The translations under genes were made by a program, and so were the position numbers. From Gordonia desulfuricans NBRC 100010 (GTDB taxonomy: Bacteria; Actinomycetota; Actinomycetes; Mycobacteriales; Mycobacteriaceae), in the NCBI RefSeq assembly GCF_001485495.1, contig NZ_BCNF01000004.1, forward strand, positions 1 through 64,000: a stretch of 64,000 nucleotides of DNA, in the 5' to 3' direction. Positions 44,838-54,375 of the stretch are shown here, piece by piece. The notes beneath the pieces were generated by a model. The model saw nothing but the letters and a program-made list of their open reading frames with translations, was not told the origin of the DNA and searched no databases. How positions within the stretch are numbered: position 1 is the first letter of the stretch; each line of letters opens with the position of its first letter.

Positions 44838-45644
44838 TCATGCGTGGGGCGTCGACACTCCGGTGGCCCGCGCGATCACCGGGACCGCGGCCACCGCGAT
44901 CTGCCGGTGACACTCGAAGCCCCAGTGGATGCCGTCGGGATTCATCTCCGACATCGGGTCGTCGAAGGCATCCCGAGTGATCGGGTACAGGTCGACAGTC
45001 GGTGCTCCCGCGGACTCCGCCCAGCGCAGCATCGCTGCGGTGGTCGGGATCCGGCCGCGATGCACATTCCCGTAGTAGGGGCTGCGATGTGTGGACGGCA
45101 GGACCACCACGATCGGCAGGTCCGGCCGCAACTGTCGCAGTGCCCCACCGATTTTCGCGAGATACTCGGTGGTCACGCGCGGCGGCAGCGCCATCGGCCA
45201 GCCGAGGTGGGCGGCCCGGGGCTGCACCCACTGGTATCCGTCGCGCACGATCTGCCGCAGCCGCGACGGACGCAGATACCGGATCTGTTCGCGGACCGCG
45301 GTCGGCAGCGGCGACGGCAACGAGTCCATCCCGCCGACGGCGAGCACCACCACCGACGCGGTCGGTACCGACGCCCAGATGTTGGGGTCCTGGGTCAGCG
45401 CCCACCACACGTCACGCGAGGTCCAGCCGACCCGCCCGAACAGCTTCACCCGCATACCGAGTTCGTCGCCGACGAGGTTCGGCCAGATCCGCGGGTCGTC
45501 GGCGGGCAGCCCGCCCTTGGGTCCGTAGTAGCTCAGCGAGTCGGTCAGCACGAGGATCTCCCCGGCCGGGGCCTGCGCGTCGCCCGATTCCGGATTCCCC
45601 TGCTGCAGGTGCTCCGGTCCGGGGCCCGCGGGTGTCGTGGTCAC
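44838..45644 (-). CDS. octT: SGNH-hydrolase-fold acyltransferase (OctT-like, methylglucose lipopolysaccharide)
   Basis: 268 residues from the GTG at 45644, which overlaps the gpgP stop by 4 bp. SGNH features: ILVLTDSLSYYG (Ser36), a Gly-block around VVVLAVGGMDSLPSP, STHRSPYYGN and the Asp-His pair in NPDGIHWGFECH near residues 243-253. The M. tuberculosis protein in the same place (Rv2418c) transfers octanoate to the diglucosylglycerate precursor of methylglucose lipopolysaccharide. The assignment rests on position, fold and adjacency to gpgP. Confidence 0.82.
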   Translation of the reverse strand: MTTTPAGPGPEHLQQGNPESGDAQAPAGEILVLTDSLSYYGPKGGLPADDPRIWPNLVGDELGMRVKLFGRVGWTSRDVWWALTQDPNIWASVPTASVVVLAVGGMDSLPSPLPTAVREQIRYLRPSRLRQIVRDGYQWVQPRAAHLGWPMALPPRVTTEYLAKIGGALRQLRPDLPIVVVLPSTHRSPYYGNVHRGRIPTTAAMLRWAESAGAPTVDLYPITRDAFDDPMSEMNPDGIHWGFECHRQIAVAAVPVIARATGVSTPHA

Positions 45645-46354
45645 TGGATCGCGGCGTCGGAGCTCTCCGCCGACGCATTCCAGACGTCCAGCCGCCAGTG
45701 CGGCCGGGCGTCGGCGACGCCGTGCCCGGACAGCTGCACCCAGCTGGTGTTGGCGAGTCCACCGAACACCGGCCACTTCTCCACCGGCAGGTCCAGCAGC
45801 GCGGCGGTCAGCGCGGCGATCACCCCGCCGTGGGCGACCAGCACCACCGGCGCCTCCGGGGTGTCACCGGTACCCCACCCGGGGACACCGGCGACCAGTT
45901 CGTCGATCAGCGGGGTGACGCGGGCGGCCACGTCCACGCGGCTCTCGCCGCCCGGCGGACGCCAGGTCGCGTCGTCGCGCCACGTGCCGCGGGCACCGGG
46001 CATCGCCACGTCGACCTCGGTGTGGGTCATGCCCTGCCACTGCCCGAGATGGGTCTCCCGCAGCCGCACATCGGTGTCGACGTCGAGTCCGGTCGCCACC
46101 GACAGCGCCTCGGCGGTGTCGCGGGCCCGGCGCAGATCCGACGAACGGATCAGGATCGGATTCTTCTCGGCGAGTGCGGTCGCAGCCGTCTTCGCCTGCT
46201 GCACACCGAGTTCGGACAGATCGGTGTCGAGTTGCCCCTGCATCCGGCCGCCGGCGTTGTAGCCGGTCTGGCCGTGGCGCAACAGGATCAGACGCCGCAC
46301 CACCGGGGTGAGGCGTTCGACGGAGGTGTCACTCTGATCGGGGCCGCCGCTCAC
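45641..46354 (-). CDS. gpgP: Glucosyl-3-phosphoglycerate phosphatase (histidine phosphatase family)
   Basis: 237 residues. Histidine-phosphatase signature LRHGQTGYNAGGRMQGQLD (25-43, His27 nucleophile), second Arg in SSDLRRARDTA, acid in RLRETHLGQWQG and His in LVAHGGV. Positional equivalent of Rv2419c, which dephosphorylates glucosyl-3-phosphoglycerate to glucosylglycerate, the step before octanoylation by OctT. Overlaps rsfS and octT by 4 bp each. Confidence 0.85.
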   Translation of the reverse strand: MSGGPDQSDTSVERLTPVVRRLILLRHGQTGYNAGGRMQGQLDTDLSELGVQQAKTAATALAEKNPILIRSSDLRRARDTAEALSVATGLDVDTDVRLRETHLGQWQGMTHTEVDVAMPGARGTWRDDATWRPPGGESRVDVAARVTPLIDELVAGVPGWGTGDTPEAPVVLVAHGGVIAALTAALLDLPVEKWPVFGGLANTSWVQLSGHGVADARPHWRLDVWNASAESSDAAIQ

Positions 46355-46728
46355 GCGGAGCCCCCGGATCGGCCGTCACCGAGCTCCACCGTCGGGCAGT
46401 CCTTCCACAGGCTCTCCAGCGCGTAGTAGGAGCGCTCGTCGCTGTGCTGGATGTGCACGACGATGTCGATGTAGTCCAGCAGCGTCCAGCGGCCCTCACG
46501 GGTGCCTTCGCGGCGCACCGGCTTGTACCCGGCGTCACGCATCTTGTCCTCGATCTCGTCGGTGATCGCGTTGACCTGACGCTCGTTGTCGGCGGATGCG
46601 ATGACGAACAGGTCGGTGATCACCAACTGCTCGGACACGTCGATGACGGTGACGTCGACTCCGAGCTTGTCCTCAGCGGCCGCCGCGGCGACCGTCGCCA
46701 TCTCCAATGCCTCGGGTGATGCAGTCAC
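46351..46728 (-). CDS. rsfS: Ribosome silencing factor RsfS
   Basis: 125 residues. RsfS/Iojap family: VIDVSEQLVITDLFVIASADNERQVNAI, EGTREGRWTLLDYIDIVVHI and RSYYALESLWKDCP are the conserved blocks. Binds ribosomal protein L14 and blocks subunit joining when nutrients are low. GTG start at 46728; linked to nadD upstream (25 bases) as in most bacteria. Confidence 0.95.
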   Translation of the reverse strand: MTASPEALEMATVAAAAAEDKLGVDVTVIDVSEQLVITDLFVIASADNERQVNAITDEIEDKMRDAGYKPVRREGTREGRWTLLDYIDIVVHIQHSDERSYYALESLWKDCPTVELGDGRSGGSA

Positions 46729-46753
46729 ACGATTCCTTCCATCGGTGGAGCGC

Positions 46754-47446
46754 TCACGGCGCCGACACCCTCGACGAGTTGTTTCGCAGCGGACGATACA
46801 GCCTGCGCTTGGCGATGTACTGAACGACTCCGTCGGGCACCAGGTACCAGACCGGTCGGCCCTGGGCGGCGCGCTCCCGACATTCGGTGGAGGAGATGGC
46901 CAGTGCGGGGATCTCCAGCATCTGCAGGGTCTCCGGCGGCAGCTTCTCCAGATGCTGTGACAGATGACTCGCCGACAGCTCGTAGCCGGGTCGGCTCACG
47001 CCGACGAAGTTCGCGAGGTCGAACAGTTCTTCCCAGTTCTGCCACGACAGGATCGACTCGAGGGCGTCGGCACCGGTGATGAAGAACAGCTGGGCGTCGG
47101 GCAGGATGGCGTGCAGGTCACGCAGGGTGTCGACGGTGTAGGTGTCGCCCTCGCGGTCGATGTCGACACGACTGACCGAGAACCGCGGATTCGACGCGGT
47201 GGCGATCACCGTCATCAGATAGCGGTCCTCGGCGGGGCTGACGTGTTTGGCGGCGTGTGAGCCGTCGGTCTCGTCGGTCTCCCCCACCTTCTGCCAGGGC
47301 CGGCCGGTGGGGACGAAGATCACCTCGTGCAGGGAGAACCGGTGGGCGACCTCGCTGGCGGCCACCAGGTGACCGTTGTGGATCGGGTCGAAGGTGCCAC
47401 CCATGACTCCGATGCGACGACGCACGGGGGGACGCTCGGCAGACAT
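46754..47446 (-). CDS. nadD: Nicotinate-nucleotide adenylyltransferase
   Basis: 230 residues. Adds AMP to nicotinate mononucleotide in NAD synthesis. Nucleotidyltransferase motif [11 protein letters not shown] at 16-26 and the C-terminal [11 protein letters not shown] (ISSTxxR) are intact; [20 protein letters not shown] is typical. The ~12-residue basic tail after YRPLRN is variable. 25 bases separate it from rsfS. Confidence 0.95.
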   Translation of the reverse strand: MSAERPPVRRRIGVMGGTFDPIHNGHLVAASEVAHRFSLHEVIFVPTGRPWQKVGETDETDGSHAAKHVSPAEDRYLMTVIATASNPRFSVSRVDIDREGDTYTVDTLRDLHAILPDAQLFFITGADALESILSWQNWEELFDLANFVGVSRPGYELSASHLSQHLEKLPPETLQMLEIPALAISSTECRERAAQGRPVWYLVPDGVVQYIAKRRLYRPLRNNSSRVSAP

Positions 47447-47494
47447 GAAGGGAAAGTCTATCGGGTCACGATTCGGCGCGACGGTCAGCTCGGC

Positions 47495-48931
47495 TCACAC
47501 CGGCAACAGGTCGGCGATGACCTTGCCCAGCTGCTGTGCGTTGCGGCACTCGAACATGTCGATCACCTCGCCGTACACGTCGGCCGCGGAATCACCGGTC
47601 CCCCAGTCCCGGCCGGCCTCCGGGTTGAGCCAGTACGAATGACGCACCCGCTCCACCAGGTCGCGCAGGATCTCGACGTTGGGATCGTGGTAGTTGTTGC
47701 GGGCGTCACCGAGGATCAGCAACGCCCCGCGGTGGGTGAGCGAGTCCGCGTAGTTCTCGACGAATCCGCGCAACATGTGGCTGTAGTCGGAATGGCCGTC
47801 GCGCGTGACGATCCGGGCGGTGGTGATCATCTCGTGCATGGCCGCCTTGGCGTCCACACCGAAGCCCGCCTTGTCGCCGGTGGACGGGTCGAACATCTCG
47901 GTCACCTCGTCGACGGTGTCGACGAAGGCGAACACCCGAACCTTCGAGAACTGTTGGCGCAGTGCGTACACCAGGTTCAGGGTGAACTGGGAGAACCCGG
48001 CCACCGATCCGGACACGTCGCAGATGACGATCAGCTCGGGCCGTCCGGGCCGGGGTTTGCGGTGTTTGAGTTCGATCGGCACACCGCCGGTCGACATCGA
48101 CGCCCGCAGGGTCTGGCGCACGTCCACCGCCCCGCGGTGGGCGCGGCGACGCCGGACCTCCAGCCGCGAGGCCAGCAACCGGGCCAGCGGATCGATGGTG
48201 CGCCGCAGCTCCGCCTGCTGTTTGGCGCCGGCGGACAGGAAGTTGATGTGTTCGGGCAGCGTCGGGACCGCATACTCGCCGACGCGCTCCCGGCCGTTGC
48301 GTTCGGCCATCCGGCGCTGGGTCTCGCGTTCGACGGCCGCACGGACCTGATTGGCCTTCTCGCGGGCGGCACGGCGGGTCACCGGGTCGGTACCGGCGCC
48401 GAGGTCGGTGGGATCACCGCCGGCCATCGCCGCGGCGATCCGCGCGATCAGCGTCTGCGGGTCGATCGCCGAGAGCGCCTGATACGCCGAGTACGCCTGC
48501 CCTCGTGCGGAGTCGTAGCGGCCGAGTTCCTCGACGATCTGGGCGACCATCGCCCCGAGCCGGCCGTCGGCCTCGGCGGTGGGATCGGCCAACATCTGGG
48601 CCAGCATGTCCCGGGCCGCCGGCACGTCGATCTCACCGTCGTCGGTGCGCGGCAGTTCGTCGTCGGCGGTGCGGGCACCCGGCGCCGCCGGGAACCACAG
48701 GTCGAAGAGCCGGTCGAAGGCCGGGCGATGCAGGTGGTCGTCGAGCAGGGTGGTCGCCAGCCCCTCGCGCAGGCTGGTGCGGTCGAGCAGGTCGAGAACC
48801 TCCACCGCCCGGGCCGCATCGATCAGCGCCGACGGTCCCACCACCATGCCGCGGCGACGCATCTCGTCGACGAAGTCGGTGAGGTGGGCGACGAACGGTG
48901 CGGTCTGCACCGCCTGCGCGGGGCCGGTCAT
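47495..48931 (-). CDS. VWA-domain (CoxE-like) protein partnered with MoxR
   Basis: 478 residues. N-terminal helical region (about 1-270), then a von Willebrand A domain starting LIVICDVSGSVAGFSQFTL with the MIDAS motif DxSGS, plus DGHSDYSHML and LLILGDARNNYHD. MoxR ATPases and VWA proteins act together as chaperones for metal insertion or complex assembly. ATG at 48931 overlaps the MoxR stop (ATGA). Rv2425c is the positional match; the client is unknown. Confidence 0.9.
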   Translation of the reverse strand: MTGPAQAVQTAPFVAHLTDFVDEMRRRGMVVGPSALIDAARAVEVLDLLDRTSLREGLATTLLDDHLHRPAFDRLFDLWFPAAPGARTADDELPRTDDGEIDVPAARDMLAQMLADPTAEADGRLGAMVAQIVEELGRYDSARGQAYSAYQALSAIDPQTLIARIAAAMAGGDPTDLGAGTDPVTRRAAREKANQVRAAVERETQRRMAERNGRERVGEYAVPTLPEHINFLSAGAKQQAELRRTIDPLARLLASRLEVRRRRAHRGAVDVRQTLRASMSTGGVPIELKHRKPRPGRPELIVICDVSGSVAGFSQFTLNLVYALRQQFSKVRVFAFVDTVDEVTEMFDPSTGDKAGFGVDAKAAMHEMITTARIVTRDGHSDYSHMLRGFVENYADSLTHRGALLILGDARNNYHDPNVEILRDLVERVRHSYWLNPEAGRDWGTGDSAADVYGEVIDMFECRNAQQLGKVIADLLPV

Positions 48932-49863
48932 CCGCGGAGTTTGAGTTCTTTGATCGCGGTGGTCAGGTCGGGCCGATGCTTGAGCACCACCCCGAGCGTG
49001 CGGGCGATCAGCCCGTCGTCGAGGCCGCGGCCGGACTTGCCGGTGGTCTCCTCGCCGACGCCGAGCGCGAGCAGCGTGTTGGCCCAGTCGATGGTCTCGG
49101 CGACCGACGGCTTCTTCCGGATGTCCAGCGTGCGCAGCACCCCCACCACCCGAACCAGTTCGTCGGCAAGCGAATCCGAGAGCCCCGGCACACGCGAGGC
49201 GAGGATCTCCTTCTCGCGCTGCGCATCCGGGAAGTCGATGTAGAGATAGAGGCAGCGGCGTTTGAGTGCCTCGGACAGTTCGCGCGTCGCATTGGAGGTG
49301 AGCAGCACGATCGGACGGCGCTGCGCCACCACCGTTCCCATCTCCGGGATCGTCACCGCGAAGTCGCTGAGCACCTCCAGCAGCAGGCCCTCCATGTCGA
49401 CGTCGGCCTTGTCGATCTCGTCGATCAGCAGCACCGTGGCGCCCGGCCGGGAGATCGCGGTGAGCAGCGGTCGCGGCAGCAGGAACTCCGACGAGAAGAT
49501 GTCGGTCTTGGCGTCGGCCCAGTCGCGGGTGCCGGTGGCCTGGATGTGCAGGATCTGCTTGGCGTGGTTCCACTCGTAGAGTGCGCGTGCCTCGTCGATG
49601 CCCTCGTAGCACTGCAGGCGGACGAGTTCGGCGTCGGTGGCGGCGGCGATCGCCTTGGCCAGTTCGGTCTTGCCCACACCGGCCGGCCCCTCCACCAGCA
49701 GCGGTTTGCCGAGGCGGTCGGCCAGGAAGGTGGAGGTGGCGGTGGCGTCGTCGGCCAGATAGCCGGTCTCGCGCAACCGCGAGACCACCTCCGGCACAGC
49801 GTCGAACGAGGGCACGACCGGAGCGTTTCCGGGCACGGCGGATGCCGTGGTCTGCTCCGACAT
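48928..49863 (-). CDS. MoxR-family AAA+ ATPase
   Basis: 311 residues. Walker A VEGPAGVGKTELAKAI, Walker B VLLIDEIDKADVDMEG, sensor 1 LTSNATRELSEALKRRC, and a C-terminal lid. The start is the ATG at 49863, which overlaps the proA stop by one base; 13 codons upstream are open but inside proA. Works with the VWA protein encoded downstream. Confidence 0.92.
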   Translation of the reverse strand: MSEQTTASAVPGNAPVVPSFDAVPEVVSRLRETGYLADDATATSTFLADRLGKPLLVEGPAGVGKTELAKAIAAATDAELVRLQCYEGIDEARALYEWNHAKQILHIQATGTRDWADAKTDIFSSEFLLPRPLLTAISRPGATVLLIDEIDKADVDMEGLLLEVLSDFAVTIPEMGTVVAQRRPIVLLTSNATRELSEALKRRCLYLYIDFPDAQREKEILASRVPGLSDSLADELVRVVGVLRTLDIRKKPSVAETIDWANTLLALGVGEETTGKSGRGLDDGLIARTLGVVLKHRPDLTTAIKELKLRG

Positions 49864-51149
49864 CACGCCGGCCGAATCTGGCCGTCGCCCCACACAACCC
49901 ACTTGGTGGAGGTCAGTTCGGGCAGCCCCATCGGTCCGCGGGCGTGCAGCTTCTGGGTGGAGATACCGATCTCGGCACCGAACCCGAACTGCTCACCGTC
50001 GGTGAAGGCGGTGGAGGCGTTGACCATCACCGCGGCGGCGTCGACCCGCTCGGTGAACTCGGTGGCGGCGGCGAGATCGGTGGTGATGATCGCCTCGGTG
50101 TGCCCGGTGCCCCACTGGTCGATGTGCGCGACGGCGGCGTCGAGGTCGTCGACCACCTTCATCGCGATGTCCAGCGACAGGTATTCGTCGGCCCAGTCGG
50201 CCTCGGTGGCCGGTTCCATACCCGGTTCGTCGCCGTGGATCACCACCCCCTGCGACTGCAGGGCCTGGGCGATCTTCGGCAGTGCGTCGGCGGCGATCTT
50301 CTTGTCGACGAGCACGGTCTCGGCGGTGTTGCACACACTGGGCCGGCGGGTCTTGGAGTTGAGCACCACGCGGGTGGCGAGCTCGACGTCGGCGGCGGCG
50401 TGCACGTAGACGTGGCAGTTGCCGGTGCCGGTCTCGATGGTGGGCACGGTGGCGTTGGTGACCACGGCGTTGATCAGGCCGGCACCGCCACGCGGGATCA
50501 CCACGTCGACGAGTCCGCGGGCGCGGATCAGCGCGGTGACCGACGAGCGGTCCTCGCTGGGCAGCAGGGCCACGGCGTCGGCGGTGACCCCCTTGTCGCT
50601 CAGGGTCTCCCGCAGGATTCGCACCAGTTCGGCGTTCGACGACGCCGCCGACGACGAGCCGCGCAGCAGTACCGCGTTACCCGACTTGAACGCGATCCCG
50701 AAGGCGTCGACGGTGACATTGGGCCGGGCCTCGTAGACGATGCCGACCACGCCGAGCGGCACCCGCTGCTGCCGCAGCCGCAGACCGTTGGGCAGTGTCT
50801 TGCCGGCGATGACCGCACCGATCGGATCGTCGAGGGCGGCGACCTGGCGCAGACCGTCGGCGATCCCGGTGACCCGGGCGCCGGTCAGGCGCAGACGGTC
50901 GAGCAGCGACTCCTCGATCCCGGCCGCCTCGGCGCGGGCGATGTCGTCGGCGTTGGCCGCGAGCACCGACTCCGAGGCCGCCTCGATCGCATCGGCCGCG
51001 GCGAGCAGCACGTCGTTCTTGGTGGCGGTGGTCAGCTGCGCCAGCGACCGCGAGGCCGCCTTCGCAGACCGGGCCAGGCCGGTGACGACCTGCTCGACGT
51101 CGGCGTGACCCGATGCCGGATCGGCCGGGGACACAGTGGGTGCGCTCAT
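49863..51149 (-). CDS. proA: Gamma-glutamyl phosphate reductase
   Basis: 428 residues. NADPH-dependent reduction of glutamyl-5-phosphate to the semialdehyde in proline synthesis. Aldehyde-dehydrogenase fold: [44 protein letters not shown], catalytic Cys in [14 protein letters not shown], and [22 protein letters not shown] at the end. The start is the ATG at 51149; the preceding 20 codons are poorly conserved. Its partner proB is not in this window. Confidence 0.96.
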   Translation of the reverse strand: MSAPTVSPADPASGHADVEQVVTGLARSAKAASRSLAQLTTATKNDVLLAAADAIEAASESVLAANADDIARAEAAGIEESLLDRLRLTGARVTGIADGLRQVAALDDPIGAVIAGKTLPNGLRLRQQRVPLGVVGIVYEARPNVTVDAFGIAFKSGNAVLLRGSSSAASSNAELVRILRETLSDKGVTADAVALLPSEDRSSVTALIRARGLVDVVIPRGGAGLINAVVTNATVPTIETGTGNCHVYVHAAADVELATRVVLNSKTRRPSVCNTAETVLVDKKIAADALPKIAQALQSQGVVIHGDEPGMEPATEADWADEYLSLDIAMKVVDDLDAAVAHIDQWGTGHTEAIITTDLAAATEFTERVDAAAVMVNASTAFTDGEQFGFGAEIGISTQKLHARGPMGLPELTSTKWVVWGDGQIRPA

Positions 51150-51268
51150 GGATTCCTCGATGTCGCCTGCTCGGTTATGTCGACCACCAGAGTACGTGTG
51201 CTCGATCACGCCACGCCTCCCGGGATCGGCCGTGTGCGCACCGGTCGCGCACGGATCGCACGCCCGGC

Positions 51269-51301
51269 GGGCGGGCGACGGGCGGGCGACGGGCGGGCGA
51301 C
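51269..51301. repeat. 11-bp tandem repeat, three exact copies
   Basis: GGGCGGGCGAC at 51269-51279, 51280-51290 and 51291-51301, four bases before the HNH gene stop and inside the 156-base gap to proA. Confidence 0.85.
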
Positions 51302-51305
51302 GGGC

Positions 51306-51995
51306 TCAGCATCGGGCCAGCACATCGTCGAGCACCTCCCGCGAATCGGCGTCCACCGCGAGCCCATAGGCGGCGACCACCGTGACGAACTGGATGGCGT
51401 AGCGACACCGGAACGCCGCGAGCGGCGGCATCCACCGGCCCGGCGGGGCGTCGCTCTTGGCCTGGTTCGACGCGGCGTCGACGGCGATCAGGTTGGCCGG
51501 GTCGTTGGCGAGGTCGGCCCGGCGATCGGCCGGCCACGCCCAGGCCCCCATGTCCCAGGCGAGGGCCAGCGCGACGATGTGGTCGATCTGGACCGCACCG
51601 GCGGTACGGCCGCGCCGGAACACGATCCACTCGCCGGTGTACGGACTGCGCAACCGCCCGGTGAGCACCGCGCGCCCGCAGGTGTCGACCGCTCCGGTAT
51701 GCACCTCCACGAGGTCGCGGCCGAGGATGTCATTGCGGGTGTCACAGCCGTTGCCGCCGCCGGCCACCGACACCGCATCGGTCCACGCCGAGCCGAACGC
51801 CGAGCGTTGATAGTCGTTGCGGTGCAGTCGATGTGGGAACACATCCACGGCCGTCAGCAACTGCCGGGTCTGCTGCGCCGCGGCGTGGACGTGTGGGTCG
51901 GCCGGCGGCCGGTCACGCCGGACCACCACGGCCACCGCCACCGCGGTGGTCACGCACAGCAGCAGGATCAGCCAGCGCCGTACCGACCACACCAC
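51306..51995 (-). CDS. Exported or membrane-anchored HNH nuclease-like protein (DUF1524 type)
   Basis: 229 residues from the GTG at 51995. N-terminal hydrophobic segment (about 6-26) after a short basic head: signal peptide or anchor. The HNH core reads QIDHIVALALAWDMGAW (Asp138-His139), NDPANLIAVDAASNQAKSD (Asn168, Asn177, Lys180) and MPP, as in secreted actinobacterial HNH proteins. Four Cys (84, 106, 197, 229) could form disulfides outside. Longer frames to 52304 run into recG. It sits where the M. tuberculosis-like gene order breaks, between proA and recG. Confidence 0.85.
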   Translation of the reverse strand: MVWSVRRWLILLLCVTTAVAVAVVVRRDRPPADPHVHAAAQQTRQLLTAVDVFPHRLHRNDYQRSAFGSAWTDAVSVAGGGNGCDTRNDILGRDLVEVHTGAVDTCGRAVLTGRLRSPYTGEWIVFRRGRTAGAVQIDHIVALALAWDMGAWAWPADRRADLANDPANLIAVDAASNQAKSDAPPGRWMPPLAAFRCRYAIQFVTVVAAYGLAVDADSREVLDDVLARC

Positions 51996-52047
51996 GCGAT
52001 GGTCGGCGGCGGTCTGCCCGACCTGCAGCCCGCACCGGGCCAGGAGC

Positions 52048-54375
52048 CTACGACTTGTCCAGGTAACGGATCTTGTTCGGAGCCAGGACCGCATCCACCA
52101 GACCCGCCAGCGCAGGGCGTCCGAGGAGTTCGACGTCACCGTCGACCACACCGCGGGCGAAGACCTGTGCGTCGGCGAGGATGTCGGCGTCGTCGAGGAG
52201 CGAGAGGAAGCGCAACGACGAGGTGCCGCCCGACTGGAGCGAACCCAGGACATCACCCTCCCTCCGCTGCTGTAGATCGATCCGGGCCAATTCGAATCCA
52301 TCATTGGACGCAGCGACGGCCTTCAACCGTTCCAATGTCGGCGAACCATCTCGGGAACGGGTCATCAGCAGGCACAGTCCCGGGTGCCCGCCACGGCCGA
52401 CACGGCCACGGAGCTGATGCAGCTGGCTCACCCCGAACCGCTCGGCGTCGACGATGATCATCATGGTGGCGTTGTGGACGTCCACACCCACCTCGATCAC
52501 CGTGGTCGACACCAGGATGTCGATCTCGCCGCGGCCGAAGGCATCCATCACATCGGCCTTGTCCTCGGCCGGCATCCGTCCGTGCAGCATCGCGATCCGC
52601 GACCCGCCCAGCGGGCCGGCGAGCAGGTTCTCGTACTGGTCGAGCACCGACGTGGTCTCGACCTCCGCGACCTCCGGATCGTCGGACGAATCGGGCATGT
52701 CGAGCATCTCCGGGTCGTCGGCGCCGGACTTCTTGGCGCCCTTGCCCTTACCCTTCTTGGGTTGCTCCTCGTCACCGATCCGTGAGCACACCACATAGAT
52801 CTGGCGGCCGTCGGCGATCTCCTCGGCCACCCGCTCCCATGTCCGGTCCACCCATTTCTGGTTGGTCAGGGGCACCACGCTGGAGCTGATCGGCTGTCGT
52901 CCACGCGGTAGTTCGGCCAGTACCGAGGTGTCGAGGTCGCCGAAGGCGGTCATCGCGACCGTCCGCGGGATCGGGGTCGCGGTCATCACCAGCACATGCG
53001 GCACCACACCGTCACGGCCGCGACGGCGCAGCACATCGCGTTGCTCCACACCGAAGCGGTGCTGCTCGTCCACCACCACCATGCCGAGATCGAAGAACGA
53101 CACGTTCTCCTCGAGCAGGGCGTGGGTGCCGATCACGATCCCGGCCTTGCCGGTCACCACGTCGAGCAGTGTCTCGCGCTTGTCCTTGGTGCGCATCGAC
53201 CCGGTGAACAGTGCCACCGCGGTGGCACCGTCGGCCGCGCCGAGCTCCTCGGCCTTCCCCAGCTCGCCGAGCTGCGTGGTGATGGTCCGATAGTGCTGTG
53301 CGGCAAGCACTTCGGTGGGCGCCAGCAGAGCACACTGGTGGCCGTTGTCGACCACGCGGAGCATCGCGAGCAGGGAGACGAGGGTCTTGCCCGAACCCAC
53401 CTCACCCTGCAGCAGACGGCTCATCGGCTCGGTGGTGGCCAGGTCGTCGGCGATCTCGGCGAGGACCGTCTCCTGTCCGTCGGTGAGGGTGAACGGCAGC
53501 TTCTCCCGCAGCCGGTCCTCCAGTCCGCCGGGCACATGCGGACAGGCCGGCCCCGACTGGCCGCGACCGGCCACCCGGCGCTGTGCGAGGACGAGCTGGA
53601 TGGCCAGGGCCTCGTCGAATTTCATCCGCTCGCGGGCGGGCTCGATCTCCGACTCGCGCTCGGGCAGATGTACCGTCCGGATCGCGGTGTCGGCATCCAT
53701 CAGACCCCGTTCGGCGCGTTCGGCGTCGTCGAGTGGATCGGGGATGGTGTCGATCAGGTCGAGGACCCGCCGTACCGCCGACCAGATCTCCCACGTCTGA
53801 CACGTGCGGTTGGCCGGGTACATCGGCAGGATCGGACGCTCGAACTGGGCCATCGGATTCGGGGCGGGGGCGTCGGCCTTGCTCGCATTGGCCCCGGTCA
53901 GCTCGAACTCCAGCGCATACATCTCGGCCATCACGGGTGAGCCGACGATCTTCTCGAGTTCGGCGTCCGGCTCGGGCAGCACCATCCACTGCGGGTGGGT
54001 CAGCTGCGGTGTGCCGCGGAACAGCTTGATCGCGCCGGCCATCATCACCCGGACGCCGGGTTTCAAGGCGTTCTGGATCGCCCAGGCGTTGAAGAACGAC
54101 GCCTCGTAGACATGTTTCTCGTCGGAGACGGTGACCTTGAGGAACTTGCCGTGCCGCCGCTTCATCGGGATCATCTGGGACTTGCCGATCCGGCCGACGA
54201 CGGTGATCCACTCACCTTCTTCGAGCTCCTGTCCGGCCGAGGCCTGACCACGGTGCAGGTAGCGTCGCGGGGCGTAGCGCAGCAGGTCGCCGACGGTGTG
54301 CACACCGAGTGTGCCCAGCCCTTCGGTCATCTTCGGCCCGAGGATCTCCTCGAGCGGGTCGGTCAGCGCGACCAC
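52048..54375 (-). CDS. recG: ATP-dependent DNA helicase RecG
   Basis: 775 residues. Branch-migration helicase for stalled forks. Wedge/OB domain in the first ~270 residues, Walker A GEVGSGKTLVSLLAML, DEQH box VVVDEQHRFGVEQR, motif III VMTATPIPRTVA, motif VI QLRGRVGRGGHPGLCLL. A Lys/Gly- then Asp/Glu-rich insertion of about 45 residues (around KKGKGKGAKKSGADD) separates helicase motifs IV-V and makes the protein longer than most RecG. The GTG at 54375 directly follows the TAG of the DAK2 gene. Confidence 0.95.
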   Translation of the reverse strand: MVALTDPLEEILGPKMTEGLGTLGVHTVGDLLRYAPRRYLHRGQASAGQELEEGEWITVVGRIGKSQMIPMKRRHGKFLKVTVSDEKHVYEASFFNAWAIQNALKPGVRVMMAGAIKLFRGTPQLTHPQWMVLPEPDAELEKIVGSPVMAEMYALEFELTGANASKADAPAPNPMAQFERPILPMYPANRTCQTWEIWSAVRRVLDLIDTIPDPLDDAERAERGLMDADTAIRTVHLPERESEIEPARERMKFDEALAIQLVLAQRRVAGRGQSGPACPHVPGGLEDRLREKLPFTLTDGQETVLAEIADDLATTEPMSRLLQGEVGSGKTLVSLLAMLRVVDNGHQCALLAPTEVLAAQHYRTITTQLGELGKAEELGAADGATAVALFTGSMRTKDKRETLLDVVTGKAGIVIGTHALLEENVSFFDLGMVVVDEQHRFGVEQRDVLRRRGRDGVVPHVLVMTATPIPRTVAMTAFGDLDTSVLAELPRGRQPISSSVVPLTNQKWVDRTWERVAEEIADGRQIYVVCSRIGDEEQPKKGKGKGAKKSGADDPEMLDMPDSSDDPEVAEVETTSVLDQYENLLAGPLGGSRIAMLHGRMPAEDKADVMDAFGRGEIDILVSTTVIEVGVDVHNATMMIIVDAERFGVSQLHQLRGRVGRGGHPGLCLLMTRSRDGSPTLERLKAVAASNDGFELARIDLQQRREGDVLGSLQSGGTSSLRFLSLLDDADILADAQVFARGVVDGDVELLGRPALAGLVDAVLAPNKIRYLDKS

